Source of the DNA: Sycobia sp. Sy_11
Lineage: Eukaryota; Arthropoda; Insecta; Hymenoptera; Epichrysomallidae
Assembly (NCBI GenBank): GCA_018907035.1
Contig: JACCIC010000298.1
Location: 124,001-188,000 of the forward strand
Direction: 5' to 3'
Length of the DNA: 64,000 bases
A program made the translations under genes and the position numbers. The notes under the pieces were generated by a model. That model was not told where the DNA came from. It ran no database searches and was given only the letters and a program-made list of their open reading frames with translations. Position 1 is the first letter of the stretch. Every line of letters starts with the position of its first letter. This document shows, in pieces, positions 45,521 through 56,205 of the stretch.

Positions 45521-46801
45521 TGTATCAATAAGTCTTTCCCGTTTTTTTTCAAATTTTGAGCCTTTATTGTGAAAAAATGGTTACAAATGAATTATTGAAA
45601 GAATTGGCCATCGCTAGCTACAACTTTTTCCCATCTTTCTGGCAACATACGAATCCCGTTGCGAAAAAATTCGACCGGATTGGCCTCTATCCAGTCATCC
45701 ACCCATTTTTTGGCTTCCTCGTGGGAATGGAAGTGCTGGTCAGCCAGGCCATGCGTCATCGATCTGAAGAGATGGTAATCAGACGGAGCAACGTCTGGAC
45801 TATACGGCGGGTGGGGTAGGACTTCCCATTTGAGCGTTTCTAAGTATGTTTTCACCAGCGGTGCAACATGTGGGCGAGCATTGTCATGTTGCAAAATAAC
45901 TTTGTCGTGCCTGTCGGAGTATTGTGGCCGTTTTTCTCGCAGTGCGCGGCTCAAACGCATCAATTGTCGTCGATAGACCTCGCCTGTGATCCTTTCATTC
46001 GGTTTCAGAAGCTCATAGTAAACCACACCTAGCTGGTCCCACCATATACAGAGCATGAGCTTGGCGCCATGAATATTTGGCTTGGCCGTCGATGATGATG
46101 CATGGCCGGGTAGTCCCCATGATTTTCTTCGCTTCGGATTATCGTAACGTATCCACTTTTCATCGCCAGTCACGATACGATGCAGAAAAGCCTTTCTTTT
46201 ATGTCGCTGAAGCAGCTGTTCGCAAGTGAAAAAACGCCGTTCGACGTCTCTCAGCTTCAGTTCGTACTGCACCCAATTTCCTTGCTTTTGGATCATTCCC
46301 ATGGCTTTCAAACGCTTGGAAATGGTTGTTCGGTCAACTCCCAATGCTTCAGCAAGTTCTTCTTGCGTTTGACAAGAATCTACATCAAGCAAAGTCGCCA
46401 ATTCTCTATCTTCAAAGATTTGCGGCCGCCCGGAACGCTCCTTGTCTTCCACGTCGAAATCACCGCTTTTGAAGCGTCGAAACCATCCACGAACACTTGT
46501 ATCATCGACACAACCTTCTCCATAAGCCTCCTGAAGCAATCGATGCGTCTCGGCAGCAGATTTCTTCAAATTGAACCAATAAAGTGAAACTTCCCGCAAA
46601 TGACGTCGACTCGGCTCAAATTTCGACATTTTCACGATATCAAAAATTTATGATGCGAAAAAATTTTAACTAATGTGTTAGTATGGAATTGTTGACATAT
46701 GAATAAGCTTTGATTATGACATATGTAACCATTGAATACTCGCACAGTATTGGTGACGCCATCTCTTACAAAAAACGGGAAAGACTTATTCACACTCCTA
46801 A
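45521..46801 (-). mobile_element. Mariner element, copy 2 of the intact family
   Basis: Nearly identical to 10367-11651 over its length. The right end TTAGGAGTGTGAATAAGTC (minus) ends at 46801 with TA at 46802-46803. The left end is damaged: only the part from AATAAGTCTTTCCCG on is intact, with a few bases missing outside it, so the exact left border is uncertain. Confidence 0.88.
45592..46635 (-). CDS. Mariner transposase (mauritiana/Mos1-like), intact frame, copy 2
   Basis: 347 codons without stops, 13 or so residues different from copy 1. D158, D251 and D286 and the TGDEKW, HDNARPH and PSDYHLF boxes are present. The linker motif reads WVQYEL where copy 1 has WVPYEL; the proline is part of the conserved WVPHEL motif, so this change may weaken the protein. 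It has LHRIV where copy 1 has LHCIV. Together with the damaged left terminal repeat, this copy may make protein but is less likely to move itself. Confidence 0.92.
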   Translation of the reverse strand: MKMSKFEPSRRHLREVSLYWFNLKKSAAETHRLLQEAYGEGCVDDTSVRGWFRRFKSGDFDVEDKERSGRPQIFEDRELATLLDVDSCQTQEELAEALGVDRTTISKRLKAMGMIQKQGNWVQYELKLRDVERRFFTCEQLLQRHKRKAFLHRIVTGDEKWIRYDNPKRRKSWGLPGHASSSTAKPNIHGAKLMLCIWWDQLGVVYYELLKPNERITGEVYRRQLMRLSRALREKRPQYSDRHDKVILQHDNARPHVAPLVKTYLETLKWEVLPHPPYSPDVAPSDYHLFRSMTHGLADQHFHSHEEAKKWVDDWIEANPVEFFRNGIRMLPERWEKVVASDGQFFQ

Positions 46802-46803
46802 TA

Positions 46804-47775
46804 CAATTTAGCTCAAAAATACAATACAGAAATTGAATAATTATTTGAATAATATTTTAAATTTGAATGGTATTTAACCTGCAAAAAGTTTAGTAGAAAT
46901 TAATTTGAGAAATTTTTTAAAATATTCTATAATTTATTATAATGTTACATCTTTTTTAAAATCTATTTTTACTTTTTAAGCGCCATTTTTTGTAAGTGAA
47001 TTTCTTATTAATAATTGTAATTGGAAGAAAAAAACTTGTAATTGTTAATTCCATTTTCTATTGGAATTTATGAATCAGAATTTAATTCTTAAATAGTTTT
47101 AAGTTTTACAATTTTTATATAATTAATATACAACCAAAGATGATTTATTAAGATCACTTAAATTAAAAAACTAAATTAAAACAATAGTTGGCTCACGTTT
47201 AAACTATTTAGAAAAATTCATTTTAAATTTACATGGTACTATAATGTTCATCATTAGAAGTTTTTGTTAATTATAATGGAATACAAAGTTACAATTTTTC
47301 AAAATGAATTTCTTCAAGAAGTTTTTAAGAAAAAATTTGTATTTTATTCATGTGTTATTATGTGAACGGAGAAATATAGGTGCTATTAGATAGCTTGTAT
47401 TTTACTTTCCGTTCCAAACTTAATAATAGGACTAAACTAAGTGAAAGTTTATATAAACAACTCCACTTTCTGTAAAATAAATATGTAATAATATAATATT
47501 TATTACATTTTTATACGAGTTTTATGTGATTGTTCTTTACATTATAATATCATGCAATTTTAGTAAAGCATATAGTTACATTGTACTATCACACCGAAAA
47601 ACAAAATTGTAAATTCAAATAAATCAATTTTAGTAAAAGTGTATTTATTCGAATCCAATAAATATTTTTTTAAATTTTTATTTATTTAAAACAAAAATAT
47701 GGATATTTCAAACGAATGAATATTTTTTAATTTTAAGTAAGCTATATTTTTGAAATCAACAAGTACGTTTATTTA

Positions 47776-47819
<44 letters not shown>

Positions 47820-47925
47820 CATTATACTAAATCAATGATTGAAAAATAATAAATTTTTCTTAACTTTCACTAAGCAGAATTATATACGTAAAAAATAAAA
47901 TTATATAAATAGATATACGAAAATA

Positions 47926-47972
<47 letters not shown>

Positions 47973-48393
47973 ATTTAAAAAATTTGTAAATATATTTTTG
48001 GGGTTAAAAAAGAAACTCCATAGAGATAAAATATGCTTTTTATTTCGCCTAAAAAGTATTAACTTCTGTCGTGCGTCCCGTGACACACCCATTTTTTTTT
48101 CTTATACCTTTTTCAATTATTGGTAATTAATTATAGATATTATCCTATTTATTCATAAAATAAATAATTTAATAAATAATGTAATTATATTGTTTTTGAA
48201 ATGTTTTTAAAATTTATGTAAAGTTGAGTTTACATCGAAATTTCAATTTATTGAGAGTTCACATACTGTATACTGGTTACTGGACACTCCCGCAAGTGAT
48301 GCAAAATTACAGTGATTAGTAGGTCCATTAAGACTTCATATATGAATATCATTGCATTCATATGTGTAAACTATTGTGGATGCGTTTAATATG

Positions 48394-48440
<47 letters not shown>

Positions 48441-48635
48441 TAGATAGATAGATAGATATATATATAACTTATAGTTTATGTATAAATAAATTCAATAATT
48501 GAAATCAGAAATCCGATATAAATTGACAATTTCTTAATTAAAATAACTATCAACTTCAATGAATTTATAGAATAATGCGTAATAATGATATTAAATTTTT
48601 GGCAAGATTATATATTATACTATATATCAAACTAT
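46804..48635. other. AT-rich stretch with three long (TA)n runs
   Basis: Non-coding. (TA)n near 47784-47817, 47927-47970 and 48396-48438, the last followed by (GATA)n at 48439-48456. Nothing else recognised. Confidence 0.6.
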
Positions 48636-48639
48636 ATAT

Positions 48640-48930
48640 TAGGAGAGTAGACCCAGGCCAATCGTTGACATCGACATCAAAACAGAACATCCACGGCCAA
48701 AAGATATTACCGTGTCTTTGGTGGGACCAACAGGGTATGCCGTACTATGAGCTGCTAAAACCGACACTGAATGAAAGCGTCACTGCCAAGGTATACAAAC
48801 ACAAACTGAATGATTTGTAACAGAAATTGATCGAACATAGATCAGCAATTGCAGGAAATAGACGCAAAGTCATTATCTTCCACGACAACGCTCGGCCACA
48901 CAGTATCAAAGCCGTCTATATTGTAAGTAG
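48640..48930 (+). pseudogene. Mariner transposase fragment
   Basis: Reads RRVDPGQSLTSTSKQNIHGQ, LWWDQQGMPYYELLK, EVYK-like block, KLIEHRSAI and FHDNARPHSIKAV in one run with one stop. This is the middle of a mariner transposase with the second catalytic aspartate. It is closest to the copy at 23338-24409. No terminal repeats. Confidence 0.75.
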
Positions 48931-48949
48931 ATCAGCTATGAGATTTCTG

Positions 48950-49270
48950 GATCATCGGAAGTGATAGCTTATAGAGTTAACGTCAGGCGCTGACGTCAGC
49001 CACCTTTAGCGCTATATACTTTTTCTTTCTCTCTCTAATAGAGGAATGGTATTTTTTTAACAGTTTTACATTGTGCAGAGGACACGTAACTTTGTACTAT
49101 GTAATATAATTGATGCATACTGTTAAAGTATTCTTGCGCTTTTGTTTTGTCCACTTACAGAATGGTAAGCTCACAGTGTTAACATCGTAAACGATAAAAT
49201 TGTATCTTTTAAATCTAGCTAGCCATCCTCATTTTATTTCTCTATCGGAGAGTATTTCAGTTGCATGGGA
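48950..49270. other. Non-coding gap with CRE-like palindrome
   Basis: 48977-49005 holds overlapping palindromes (TCAGGCGCTGA and CTGACGTCAG), followed at 49010-49040 by GCGCTATATACTTTTTC and (CT)n. The latter resembles the units at 60.6-61.1 kb. Confidence 0.4.
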
Positions 49271-49277
49271 TAAGTTT

Positions 49278-49511
49278 TCATAAAGTATACTGATTTTTAA
49301 TTTGACCATAGCAAAACTGTACTAAATTCCATTGATTACTATGATAATTCATTTCAATCCATTTATTTTGCGGTCTGATATGCTCTGCAAGTTGTTCACA
49401 AGAAAACGGCTTTTTAAATATAAATACTATAAGTTCTGAATTGCCTGTGAGTGATAAAATGACAAGCTCATGAAGTAAATATTCATTGTTACCCTGGTTA
49501 AAGCCTTGCAT
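49278..49511 (-). pseudogene. Polinton minor protein remnant
   Basis: MQGFNQGNNEYLLHELVILS, then FKKPFSCEQLAEHIRPQNKW and IEMNYHSNQW. The pattern (F..P..W..L......NxWLE.NYH...W) is that of a Polinton-conserved protein encoded near the capsid genes. A second copy is at 58600-58875. Here it lies directly downstream of the major capsid gene on the same strand. Function unknown; probably a minor structural protein. Confidence 0.6.
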
Positions 49512-49559
49512 ATCAACGACATACTCTATCCTGATTTTTATACCTTCTTCACGTTACCA

Positions 49560-50570
49560 CAAATAGAATGCTATTGCATAATACGATCATGCAAAATTAA
49601 GCAGTAAGCTGACGTATTTGGTGGAAAATTATTTTTGTATTCAAATTCTATGGGTACATCAACAGGTGCGCTTTTGAGAGACTCCTTTTTCTTCGAACAA
49701 TCAATAACTATAAGTAGCATGTGATCTCGGAAATCTGTCTTCTTTAAAATAAGCTTAGTCTTCTTGTTCTAGTTGACATTTTGAAAATTTGCATATATAT
49801 CATACAATGTCGAATATTGATTTTTAGTAATATCAATATTTAATTTCCATATGGATAGTATTGAGAATTGAGAAAAACCATCGCATTACTCATATCACAA
49901 TGGTCAAAGTGATTGGAATTTCTATTTTTTTGTCCTCTTCTCTTTGTTTGAAGTACCAGAATGACGAAACTCGGCTTTTTCAGTTGATTTGTCGTTTTCA
50001 CTGTCCACACATGCTTGGATGTAGCAAGAAGGAGTGGATGTTTAAAGAGCTTCCAAGTACGAAAACTCAGACAGATTGAATGATATCTTTGCAACTGTCT
50101 TAAGTCGAAGCTTGTATTCATCTGATACCACGACGTCTGATATCAACTATTCGATCTTTGTAATTTCTATTTTGAAATTTTTATATTGTCGTGCATTATC
50201 AGTTGATCTCAGTGTTTCTGTTTGCATAACTGTATTTTTTTTTTTAATTTATTTTTAAGATCGTTACATGATCTGACAAGAAAAGTTCATGCTTTGCATT
50301 AATTATAATTTTGCGCTAATCTTCAACGAAACCGAAAAACATGTTGACAGGAAGGGATGCATCAAAATAGCCTAAATTATCGGTAATTGTGTTAGACGAG
50401 CTTATATCCAGTATCGTATCGTTATATCGAGCCGCCCTGAATTTTCGATTATTAAACTTTGATTCAGACTTAAAAAGGCCAAATTTTCATAAGTCTTGTT
50501 TTTCCAGTATTTTTACAGCTATCAATTCTATTGCGTTCAATTCATATCAAATATCCTCAAATAAGTGACA
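49560..50570 (-). pseudogene. MCP: Polinton major capsid protein, second copy
   Basis: From right to left: decayed N-terminal part, then the open stretch with LFKHPLLLATSKHVWTVKTT, NQLKKPSFVILVLQTKRRGQ, FDHCDMSNAMVFLNSQYYPY and GN, then pieces of the C-terminal part to about 49560. It is inverted relative to the copy at 24680-25917 and the two can be aligned by eye over most of their length. Stops and frameshifts throughout. Confidence 0.8.
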
Positions 50571-51055
50571 GACCCCGTTGTTTACAAATTTAGTATTTTG
50601 CAACGTTGTACATGAGGTTTATTTATACAGACAACTGTTGTAATACTATACTTTATTCTCAAGGAACTTACCTTTAGAATGGTCACCAGTAAATCAAAAT
50701 TGTGTATAATACCTGTTCCAAAAATCCGCTGTTGAAAGCCCAAGAGTTTACCAAGTGAATCTTTAGGTTCAAAGTTGATTTGATGACTACACTTAATAAT
50801 ACTATGAATCGTGCTATTATTAAGCATAAGACTTAATATTATACCTTTAGAAGTTAATATGTCCCTCAAATAATATGCAAAATCTTCGAATACAAAATTA
50901 CCAATGGATAGGTTAATTATTATACTTCTCTATGGACATAAAATTTATTGTTATTTTCACCAATGTTGGGAATCGAGTTAAATTTTAAAAGCTCAACTAA
51001 ACCGAGAACATAATTTTTATTAGATGGAAGTTCCATAGGAGAAAAATATTGAGCA
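50571..51055 (-). pseudogene. Polinton structural protein, second copy
   Basis: The minus strand reads SPMELPSNKNYVLGLVELLK and SIPNIGENNNKFYV, then the open frame LRDILTSKGIILSLMLNNST, IIKCSHQINFEPKDSLGKLL, GFQQRIFGTGI, LKVSSLRIKYSITTVVCINK. It contains the middle part missing from the copy at 17569-24605. The gene ends or breaks at about 50571. Upstream (to the right) the Polinton block is cut by the Penelope-like element at about 51060. Confidence 0.78.
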
Positions 51056-51059
51056 TCAA

Positions 51060-51726
51060 GATTTCATTGGATGTAGTATCTTTATTTGTACAAATATACC
51101 ATTAGATTTATTTAAAGAAATTATAGAAGAAAAATGGTCAGAAATTAAGATACAACATTAACAAAAGATGAATTTATAAAGGAAATAAATTTAGTTTTTA
51201 ATAACACAATTTTTTATTTTCAAAATAATTTTTATGAACAAAATATGGCTGTGCAATGGGATCACTTCACCGGTGATTGTTAATTTGGTAATGGAAAAAT
51301 TAGAAAGTATTGCATTAAATAAGTTGAATTTTGAACCAATTATCTATAAAAGATATGTTAATGACATCTTTATAATTGTACCAGAAAGGTGTGTAGACGA
51401 AATGGTGGATGTTTTTAATTCCATCCATGATAAAATTAAATATACAAAGGAATTAGGATTAGATAATAAATTATGTTTTTTGGATGTCAATGTTACTAGA
51501 GTTAGTAATCACAGAGTAAAATTAAATTGGTAAATAAAATTACATGGTCAGGTAGGTTCTTAAATTTTAACTCACGCCATTTATTCGGAAACAAGATAGG
51601 TACTGTAAAGAGAGTCATCGACAGAGCAATCAAATTATCACACAAAGATTTTAGAAAAGATAATTTAAAATTACTTAAAGAGATATTCATTAACAATGAT
51701 TATCCAGTAAACTTAGAGATCAAATG

Positions 51727-51730
<4 letters not shown>
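51060..51730 (+). pseudogene. Penelope-like reverse transcriptase
   Basis: Pieces in order: VVSLFVQIYH-like start near 51066 (family: SLFTNVP), IIEEKWSEIK, then NGITSPVIVNLVMEKLESIA, YKRYVNDIFIIVPE (family: RYVDDIF; first aspartate is asparagine), LGLDNKLCFLDVNVTR and WSGRFLNFNSRHLFGNKIGT, VKRVIDRAIKLSHKDF. The order and the SGR(F/Y)LN...HP...K.G block are diagnostic for Penelope-like elements. Followed by a (GA)n run at 51733-51772 that interrupts the linker. Confidence 0.85.

Positions 51731-51732
<2 letters not shown>

Positions 51733-51772
<40 letters not shown>
51733..51772. repeat. (GA)n microsatellite inside the Penelope-like element
   Basis: Twenty GA units between the RT and the linker to the endonuclease. 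It expands or interrupts the frame there. Confidence 0.95.
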
Positions 51773-51774
<2 letters not shown>

Positions 51775-51777
<3 letters not shown>

Positions 51778-52290
51778 TCAAATTTATAATAGCATTATAG
51801 AATGTAATATGGAAAAGAGGGATAATAATAATAAAACCATGGTGTTATCATATGTAAAAGGATTATCCGAAAAAATTAGAAGTGCATTCAAAAAGCATAA
51901 TATTTAAGTTTACTTGAATTAAGAAAGCTATTTAATAATTATAAATATAAGGATGATTAATGTTTGAAAACAAGAGTGTCATACAAAATAAATTCTAAAG
52001 ATTGTGACAAATATTATACTGAACAAACAGGAAGATACCTAAAACAAAGAATATATGAACATCAATAACAGCTTACGAAGCATGACAGGTTATCCGGGCT
52101 AAAAGAACATAGTTTAAACTTGTTACATTCTTTCGATTTTTAAAATGTAAATATTTTAGAACAAGGAATTAAAAATAAATATAAAAGAGAAACTCTTGAA
52201 AATATTTATATTTTGAAGAATCCCAATAATGTAAATTTAATGTTAGAGTCGAGTAAATTGCACAACATTTATCATTCCTTATTAACATAA
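51775..52290 (+). pseudogene. Penelope-like GIY-YIG endonuclease
   Basis: After the linker (VLSYVKGLSEKIRSAFKKHN) comes SKDCDKYYTEQTGRYLKQRI followed by YEHQ, the GIY-YIG pattern (C...Y.GQT.R.L..R..EH), then HSLNLLHSFDF and NPNNVNLMLESSKLHNIYHS near the end. Stops break it in three places. RT plus GIY-YIG is the domain pair of Penelope-like elements. Confidence 0.85.
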
Positions 52291-52369
52291 AATTTGTATT
52301 TCGTATTTAAGTTAAAGAAAAAATGGGGGGGGGGCTATAAATGTTATACTAATAAATTTAGAGTGGGGA

Positions 52370-52450
52370 TGGGGTATATAAAGTAGCATGCTGTGTATTT
52401 CAATTTAGTTTAGTTCCTGAGGATGGACGGTTTGAAACGTCGGACACCAA
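52370..52450 (+). promoter_or_regulatory. Penelope-like 3' terminal motif, possible hammerhead core
   Basis: TATATAAAG (52376-52384) resembles a TATA box, and CCTGAGGATGG...TTTGAAACGTC (52418-52442) contains CTGANGA followed by GAAAC, the spacing elements of hammerhead ribozymes known from the terminal repeats of Penelope-like elements. Stem II cannot be drawn convincingly, so a ribozyme is only possible. Confidence 0.35.
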
Positions 52451-52461
52451 GGTAATTCTAA

Positions 52462-52703
52462 ATTTAAGGTGATGGGAGCAGTCTGGTTGTCTTTTACTAA
52501 CATAGAATATTGCTTTTATTATTTTTATTTTATTTTATTTATTATTTTATTTTTATTTTGAATTTTAATATAATTTATTGTAATAATATGTTTTATTTTA
52601 GATTCTACGGGGGTGAATTTAAATAAGGACGATCTAACTATCATTATTTTAGCTAATATATTGTATTATAAAGACTGTAAGATCGCTGAAAGTATTTATT
52701 AAT
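52462..52703 (+). repeat. Repeat R, copy 2
   Basis: Starts ATTTAAGGTGATGGGAGCAG directly after the Penelope-like motif and ends before the PLA2-like gene. The second half (GATTCTACGGGGGTGAA ... AAGACTGTAA) is over 80 percent alike to 55608-55700 by eye. See 922-1133. Confidence 0.6.
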
Positions 52704-52712
52704 TAAATTTTT

Positions 52713-53240
52713 TTATGACTTCGATTTTCTTTCAGTTCGTGATTGAGCTTTCGCATCACTAACAGCTTTGACTATTTCAACAGCACGTTCTGTCAATGCT
52801 GCTGTTGTACACAAACTGGCAAATAAAGCTACAAGAAATAGTAGAACGCCGCCAAGTTTTTGAGAAACCGGGAATATTCTTGGAATTGTCTCATTGCCTT
52901 TACCACCTGTCTTTTTATCAGCCTCGCGAGCGCTCTTTAATGCAGAGCGAATAAATTGTTGAGAACTCGAATTTGAAATCATAGAATACGCAGCAACTTT
53001 AAGTATATATTTCAATATTCATTTATTGTTTTTACTAGGTAAATTTTGTTTCTTATGTTTTTTCGAACCTAATCCTAACTTTACTTTTGCTATGTGGTGA
53101 TCTTCGCAAGTAGAATCAAGGGAATATATCCTAGGATCATCGCGAGCTATACGTTTTTCCAATTTAGTCCCAGGACCACAGTATTGATAACCTGGTAAAT
53201 ACAGTTCAATAGGTAATTTACTAAGTATCTTATTAAATAC
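52713..53240 (-). pseudogene. Polinton PLA2-like protein (parvovirus-type PLA2 domain), shortened
   Basis: From 53240 leftward: LPIELYLPGYQYCGPGTKLE and KRIARDDPRIYSLDSTCEDH, the calcium-loop (CGPGT) and active-site region of the PLA2-like domain of a Polinton protein. Normally the helix has C..HD; here CEDHH, so the motif is altered. After a shortened middle and a stop comes the open frame ending in IPRIFPVSQKLGGVLLFLVA, hydrophobic, then AVEIVKAVSDAKAQS. The C-terminal GLYLKPYK part seen at 17.1 kb is absent. Role inferred: virion-associated phospholipase-like protein. Confidence 0.7.
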
Positions 53241-53559
53241 TCCAATACCTTTTCACTTATGTACGATCATTACGTTTGAAAGTTAAAATGATATTACTTG
53301 AATTGATATTGTAAACGTGCAACTTATACTCTATTCTTGAGTTAAACTTTCTGAAATGGAATATCAAAAATCGACTAGACGAATTTTATAGATATCGTTG
53401 CAGATTGATGAGGTTTATAAAATTTGCTGTATCACGAGAAACATTTTGGCGTCAAGGCAGAGTGGCACACTTTTGCTACTGCATATGGAAAAGGAGATTG
53501 TAGTGGTATTCGTAGATACGTGAAGAGGAGTGCGTAACATGCAAGCTTACATATTAATC

Positions 53560-53885
53560 TATAAACACAAAACTCCAATTAGTTTAACAATGAGTGTCGA
53601 TGTATTCGAACGTAAGTTAGAAAAAATTGAATACAGTCAAGGTCTACCTGCGTTGGATTTAAATTTCCATATGATAGTCAATATGATACGAAAAATAAAT
53701 GACTGTGTAAATTTTCACCGGTAGTTAAATTAAATGACGCCGTTGATTTAGATACATTGAGACTTTATGTACAAGAGGAAACTTCAAGATTATTAAAAAT
53801 TTTGAGCGAGATAAATGAAAAACTCAACGTTTTACCAGCAATACAAACATCTATAATAGAATTAGAAAAAAGAATTGCTGAGTAA
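53560..53885 (+). pseudogene. Small helical protein next to the Polinton integrase
   Basis: With one frameshift the plus strand reads MSVDVFERKLEKIEYSQGLP, ALDLNFHMIVNMIRKINDCV and then SPVVKLNDAVDLDTLRLYVQ and EETSRLLKILSEINEKLNVL up to a stop. It looks like a coiled-coil protein. I cannot name it. It precedes the integrase by about 100 bp on the same strand. Confidence 0.4.
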
Positions 53886-53989
53886 AACAACTTCATTAAA
53901 TGTATATAACTAGAAAATTCGAAATAAATTGATTTCTATTAGTAGTAACATAAAACAAGGTTCAGAGTTAGAAGTAAAAACACACAATG

Positions 53990-54935
53990 AAGTATGCAAA
54001 GAAAGAATAGAAACATGAAATGGAAATAGTGAGAGAAATTCATAAGTCTGCTCATCGAAATTATAATAGTCGACAATTTAAACTATGTGATATAGGTGAG
54101 ACATGACAAACAGATCTCGTTTAAATGCAATTTTATGTTTGCGAAAATAAAGAATACAAATACATGATTACAGTCATTGATACTTTATCATGTATATTTG
54201 CATGGGCTGTACCCTTGAAGCGACGAACTGATAAAGATGTAGCAATATCTTTTAATACTATTCTCAAGCATGAACGTGTACCGAAGAATTTGCATACGGA
54301 TAGAGGTACAGAATTCTACAATGTAGATTTTCAAGAAGTCATGAAAGAAAATAATATTAACTATACTCAACATATAGTAATCTAAAAGCATCTATATGTG
54401 AATGTTTCAATCGTACTTTGAAAGAAAAATTGTTAATGCAGTTTAGTTTTCGCAGAAATTATAAGTGCATTGATATTTTACCGAATTTTCTTGCTGCTTA
54501 TAATACAATAAAATATAGAACTATCGGTGTGAAGTCGGTGCTAAGATGTTGCACTAGAAAATAAATAAAAAATTTTAAGAACATTACTTGGCAGAGCGGA
54601 AATAAGGGAAAAAATTAATAGATTTAATGTTGCAGATAAAGTACAAATGACTAAAATAAAACAGAGTTTGGAGAAAAGATATACATCTAAATGGCCTACA
54701 GAAATATTTACCATCTACAGAGTTGAAGCAACAAATCCGACAACTTATCATTTAAAAGATTATAAAAATCGATCGACCGCTGGATCTTTTCACGAACAAA
54801 AGCTTTTAGGAACCAAGTACTCAGATTTTTACCTGGTTGAAAATGTTCTTAAATGTCGAGGAGATAAATTATTCGTCAAGTGGCTTCGATTTGATAACTC
54901 AAATAATATTTGGACAAATAAAAAGAGTTTATAAC
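53990..54935 (+). pseudogene. INT: Polinton integrase with chromodomain
   Basis: Core pieces: YKYMITVIDTLSCIFAWAVP with the first catalytic aspartate, VPKNLHTDRGTEFYNVDFQE with the second, then after a frameshift CFNRTLKEK with the family's E position near CE-F (here cysteine-phenylalanine: E.FNRTLK becomes ECFNR), YNTIKYRTIG and the open frame SLEKRYTSKWPTEIFTIYRV, NPTTYHLKDYKNRSTAGSFH. It ends with a chromodomain-like tail YLVENVLKCRGDKLFVKWLR. This is the retrovirus-like integrase of Polintons, which inserts the element DNA. Confidence 0.85.
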
Positions 54936-55041
54936 TTAAGTAATAAGCAATTAAAAAATGATTATACTTTTAATATATAAATTAATTTTGTATAATTTTG
55001 GTAATAAAATTAATAAATAAATACACCGTGGTTTAAATAAA

Positions 55042-55437
55042 ATGTTGTTTAATTATTTCATCTTACACATACATTTTACATATTATGCTGTTGTAAATTC
55101 AAAATTATCTTCACTCAAAGATTTCATAAATAATTTAAATTTATTTCCATACTCGCACATATTGTTAAAAAATCCCTCATCTTTCAATAAAGCTTTTGAA
55201 ATTCAGTTAGGTAAAAAAGATTGGAATTCAGAATCAATCCACTGTTTTCCATCCAAATTTCGTATTAACTTTGTTGATTTTTGTAATCATAAAATTTCTA
55301 ATTCAATAATTTTTTTTTAGTGGGAAGAAAGCCACTTCCTGCAATATGGTTCAATTTTTTCAAATCCATCTAAAAAATGTTATGAACTATTTAAAAACTC
55401 TTTTTTTATAGAATTATTTTCTACTGTTTACAATTAA
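55042..55437 (+). CDS. Unrecognised frame, possibly Polinton-derived
   Basis: Ninety-two codons plus a read-through piece after one stop (SHFLQYGSIFSNPSKKCYEL). It has a protein-like composition (FNKAFEIQLGKKDWNSESIH) but no motif I know. It sits between the integrase and repeat R copy 3. Confidence 0.3.
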
Positions 55438-55600
55438 AATTTAAAAAACACACCTGAAGAAATTAATTCTCTAGTTGCATGCTATCTTCGTTAAAATTTG
55501 ATATGAAATCAACAGCCGTCAGTTGTCTTATCAGTTGAGCAGACCACTCAGCACAAGGAAACGCCATTTGAGGACTCAGTTTCATTGTCTATAAGTTTAG

Positions 55601-55718
55601 TTTTATTTCAGATTCTACGGGGGTGAACATAAACAAGGACAATCTGACTGTCATTATTTTAGCTAATATATGCCATTATAAAGACTGTAAAACCGATAAA
55701 AATATTTATTAATTTAAT
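55601..55718 (+). repeat. Repeat R, copy 3 (second half only)
   Basis: TTTTATTTCAGATTCTACGG matches 52591-52620 with small changes and continues alike to about 55718. The pyrimidine-rich stretch ending in AG looks like a splice acceptor in both copies, which may be chance. Confidence 0.6.
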
Positions 55719-56205
55719 TCAGAAAAGTTGCTGTAAGTACAATTTTTAATTTTAGTCTATGATTGTCGTTGAATATTTGTTTTTACGGCAAATGTGTGTG
55801 TTGTTTTTTACAGAACTATTGCTTCGAAAGCCTCTTTACGGACAATTGCAATCAAGCACTAGATACTGAATGATTACGTGCTCTCTACACTCTTGCTTTT
55901 CGGTTGTTTTTCTCCTTCCATAAAGTCTATCTCTCTTCGATTTTCTATCTGCACGTCAAGTGTGCTCCACCGTCTTTTAAGCAAGCTCTCTCGCTCATCG
56001 CTCACTATTCCGATATCCTCAGATGACCTTGTAAAGTGTTATCGCTGCCTTCATCTTCCATGCAAATTCTGACTTGTTCAGTTGAGAAATATACTAAGCT
56101 ACAATTCGCGCCTTCTTTTATTCCGGTTGCAACTTGTTCAGTAAATAATTGAAGTATTTGTACATATTCAGTGTCGTCTGTGTTCTGTGTCCCCTTTAGC
56201 GATTT

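Noticed and set aside
55601..55625. Splice acceptor of a host gene
   Set aside because: The pyrimidine tract plus AG occurs in two copies of repeat R and no exon-like coding sequence follows.
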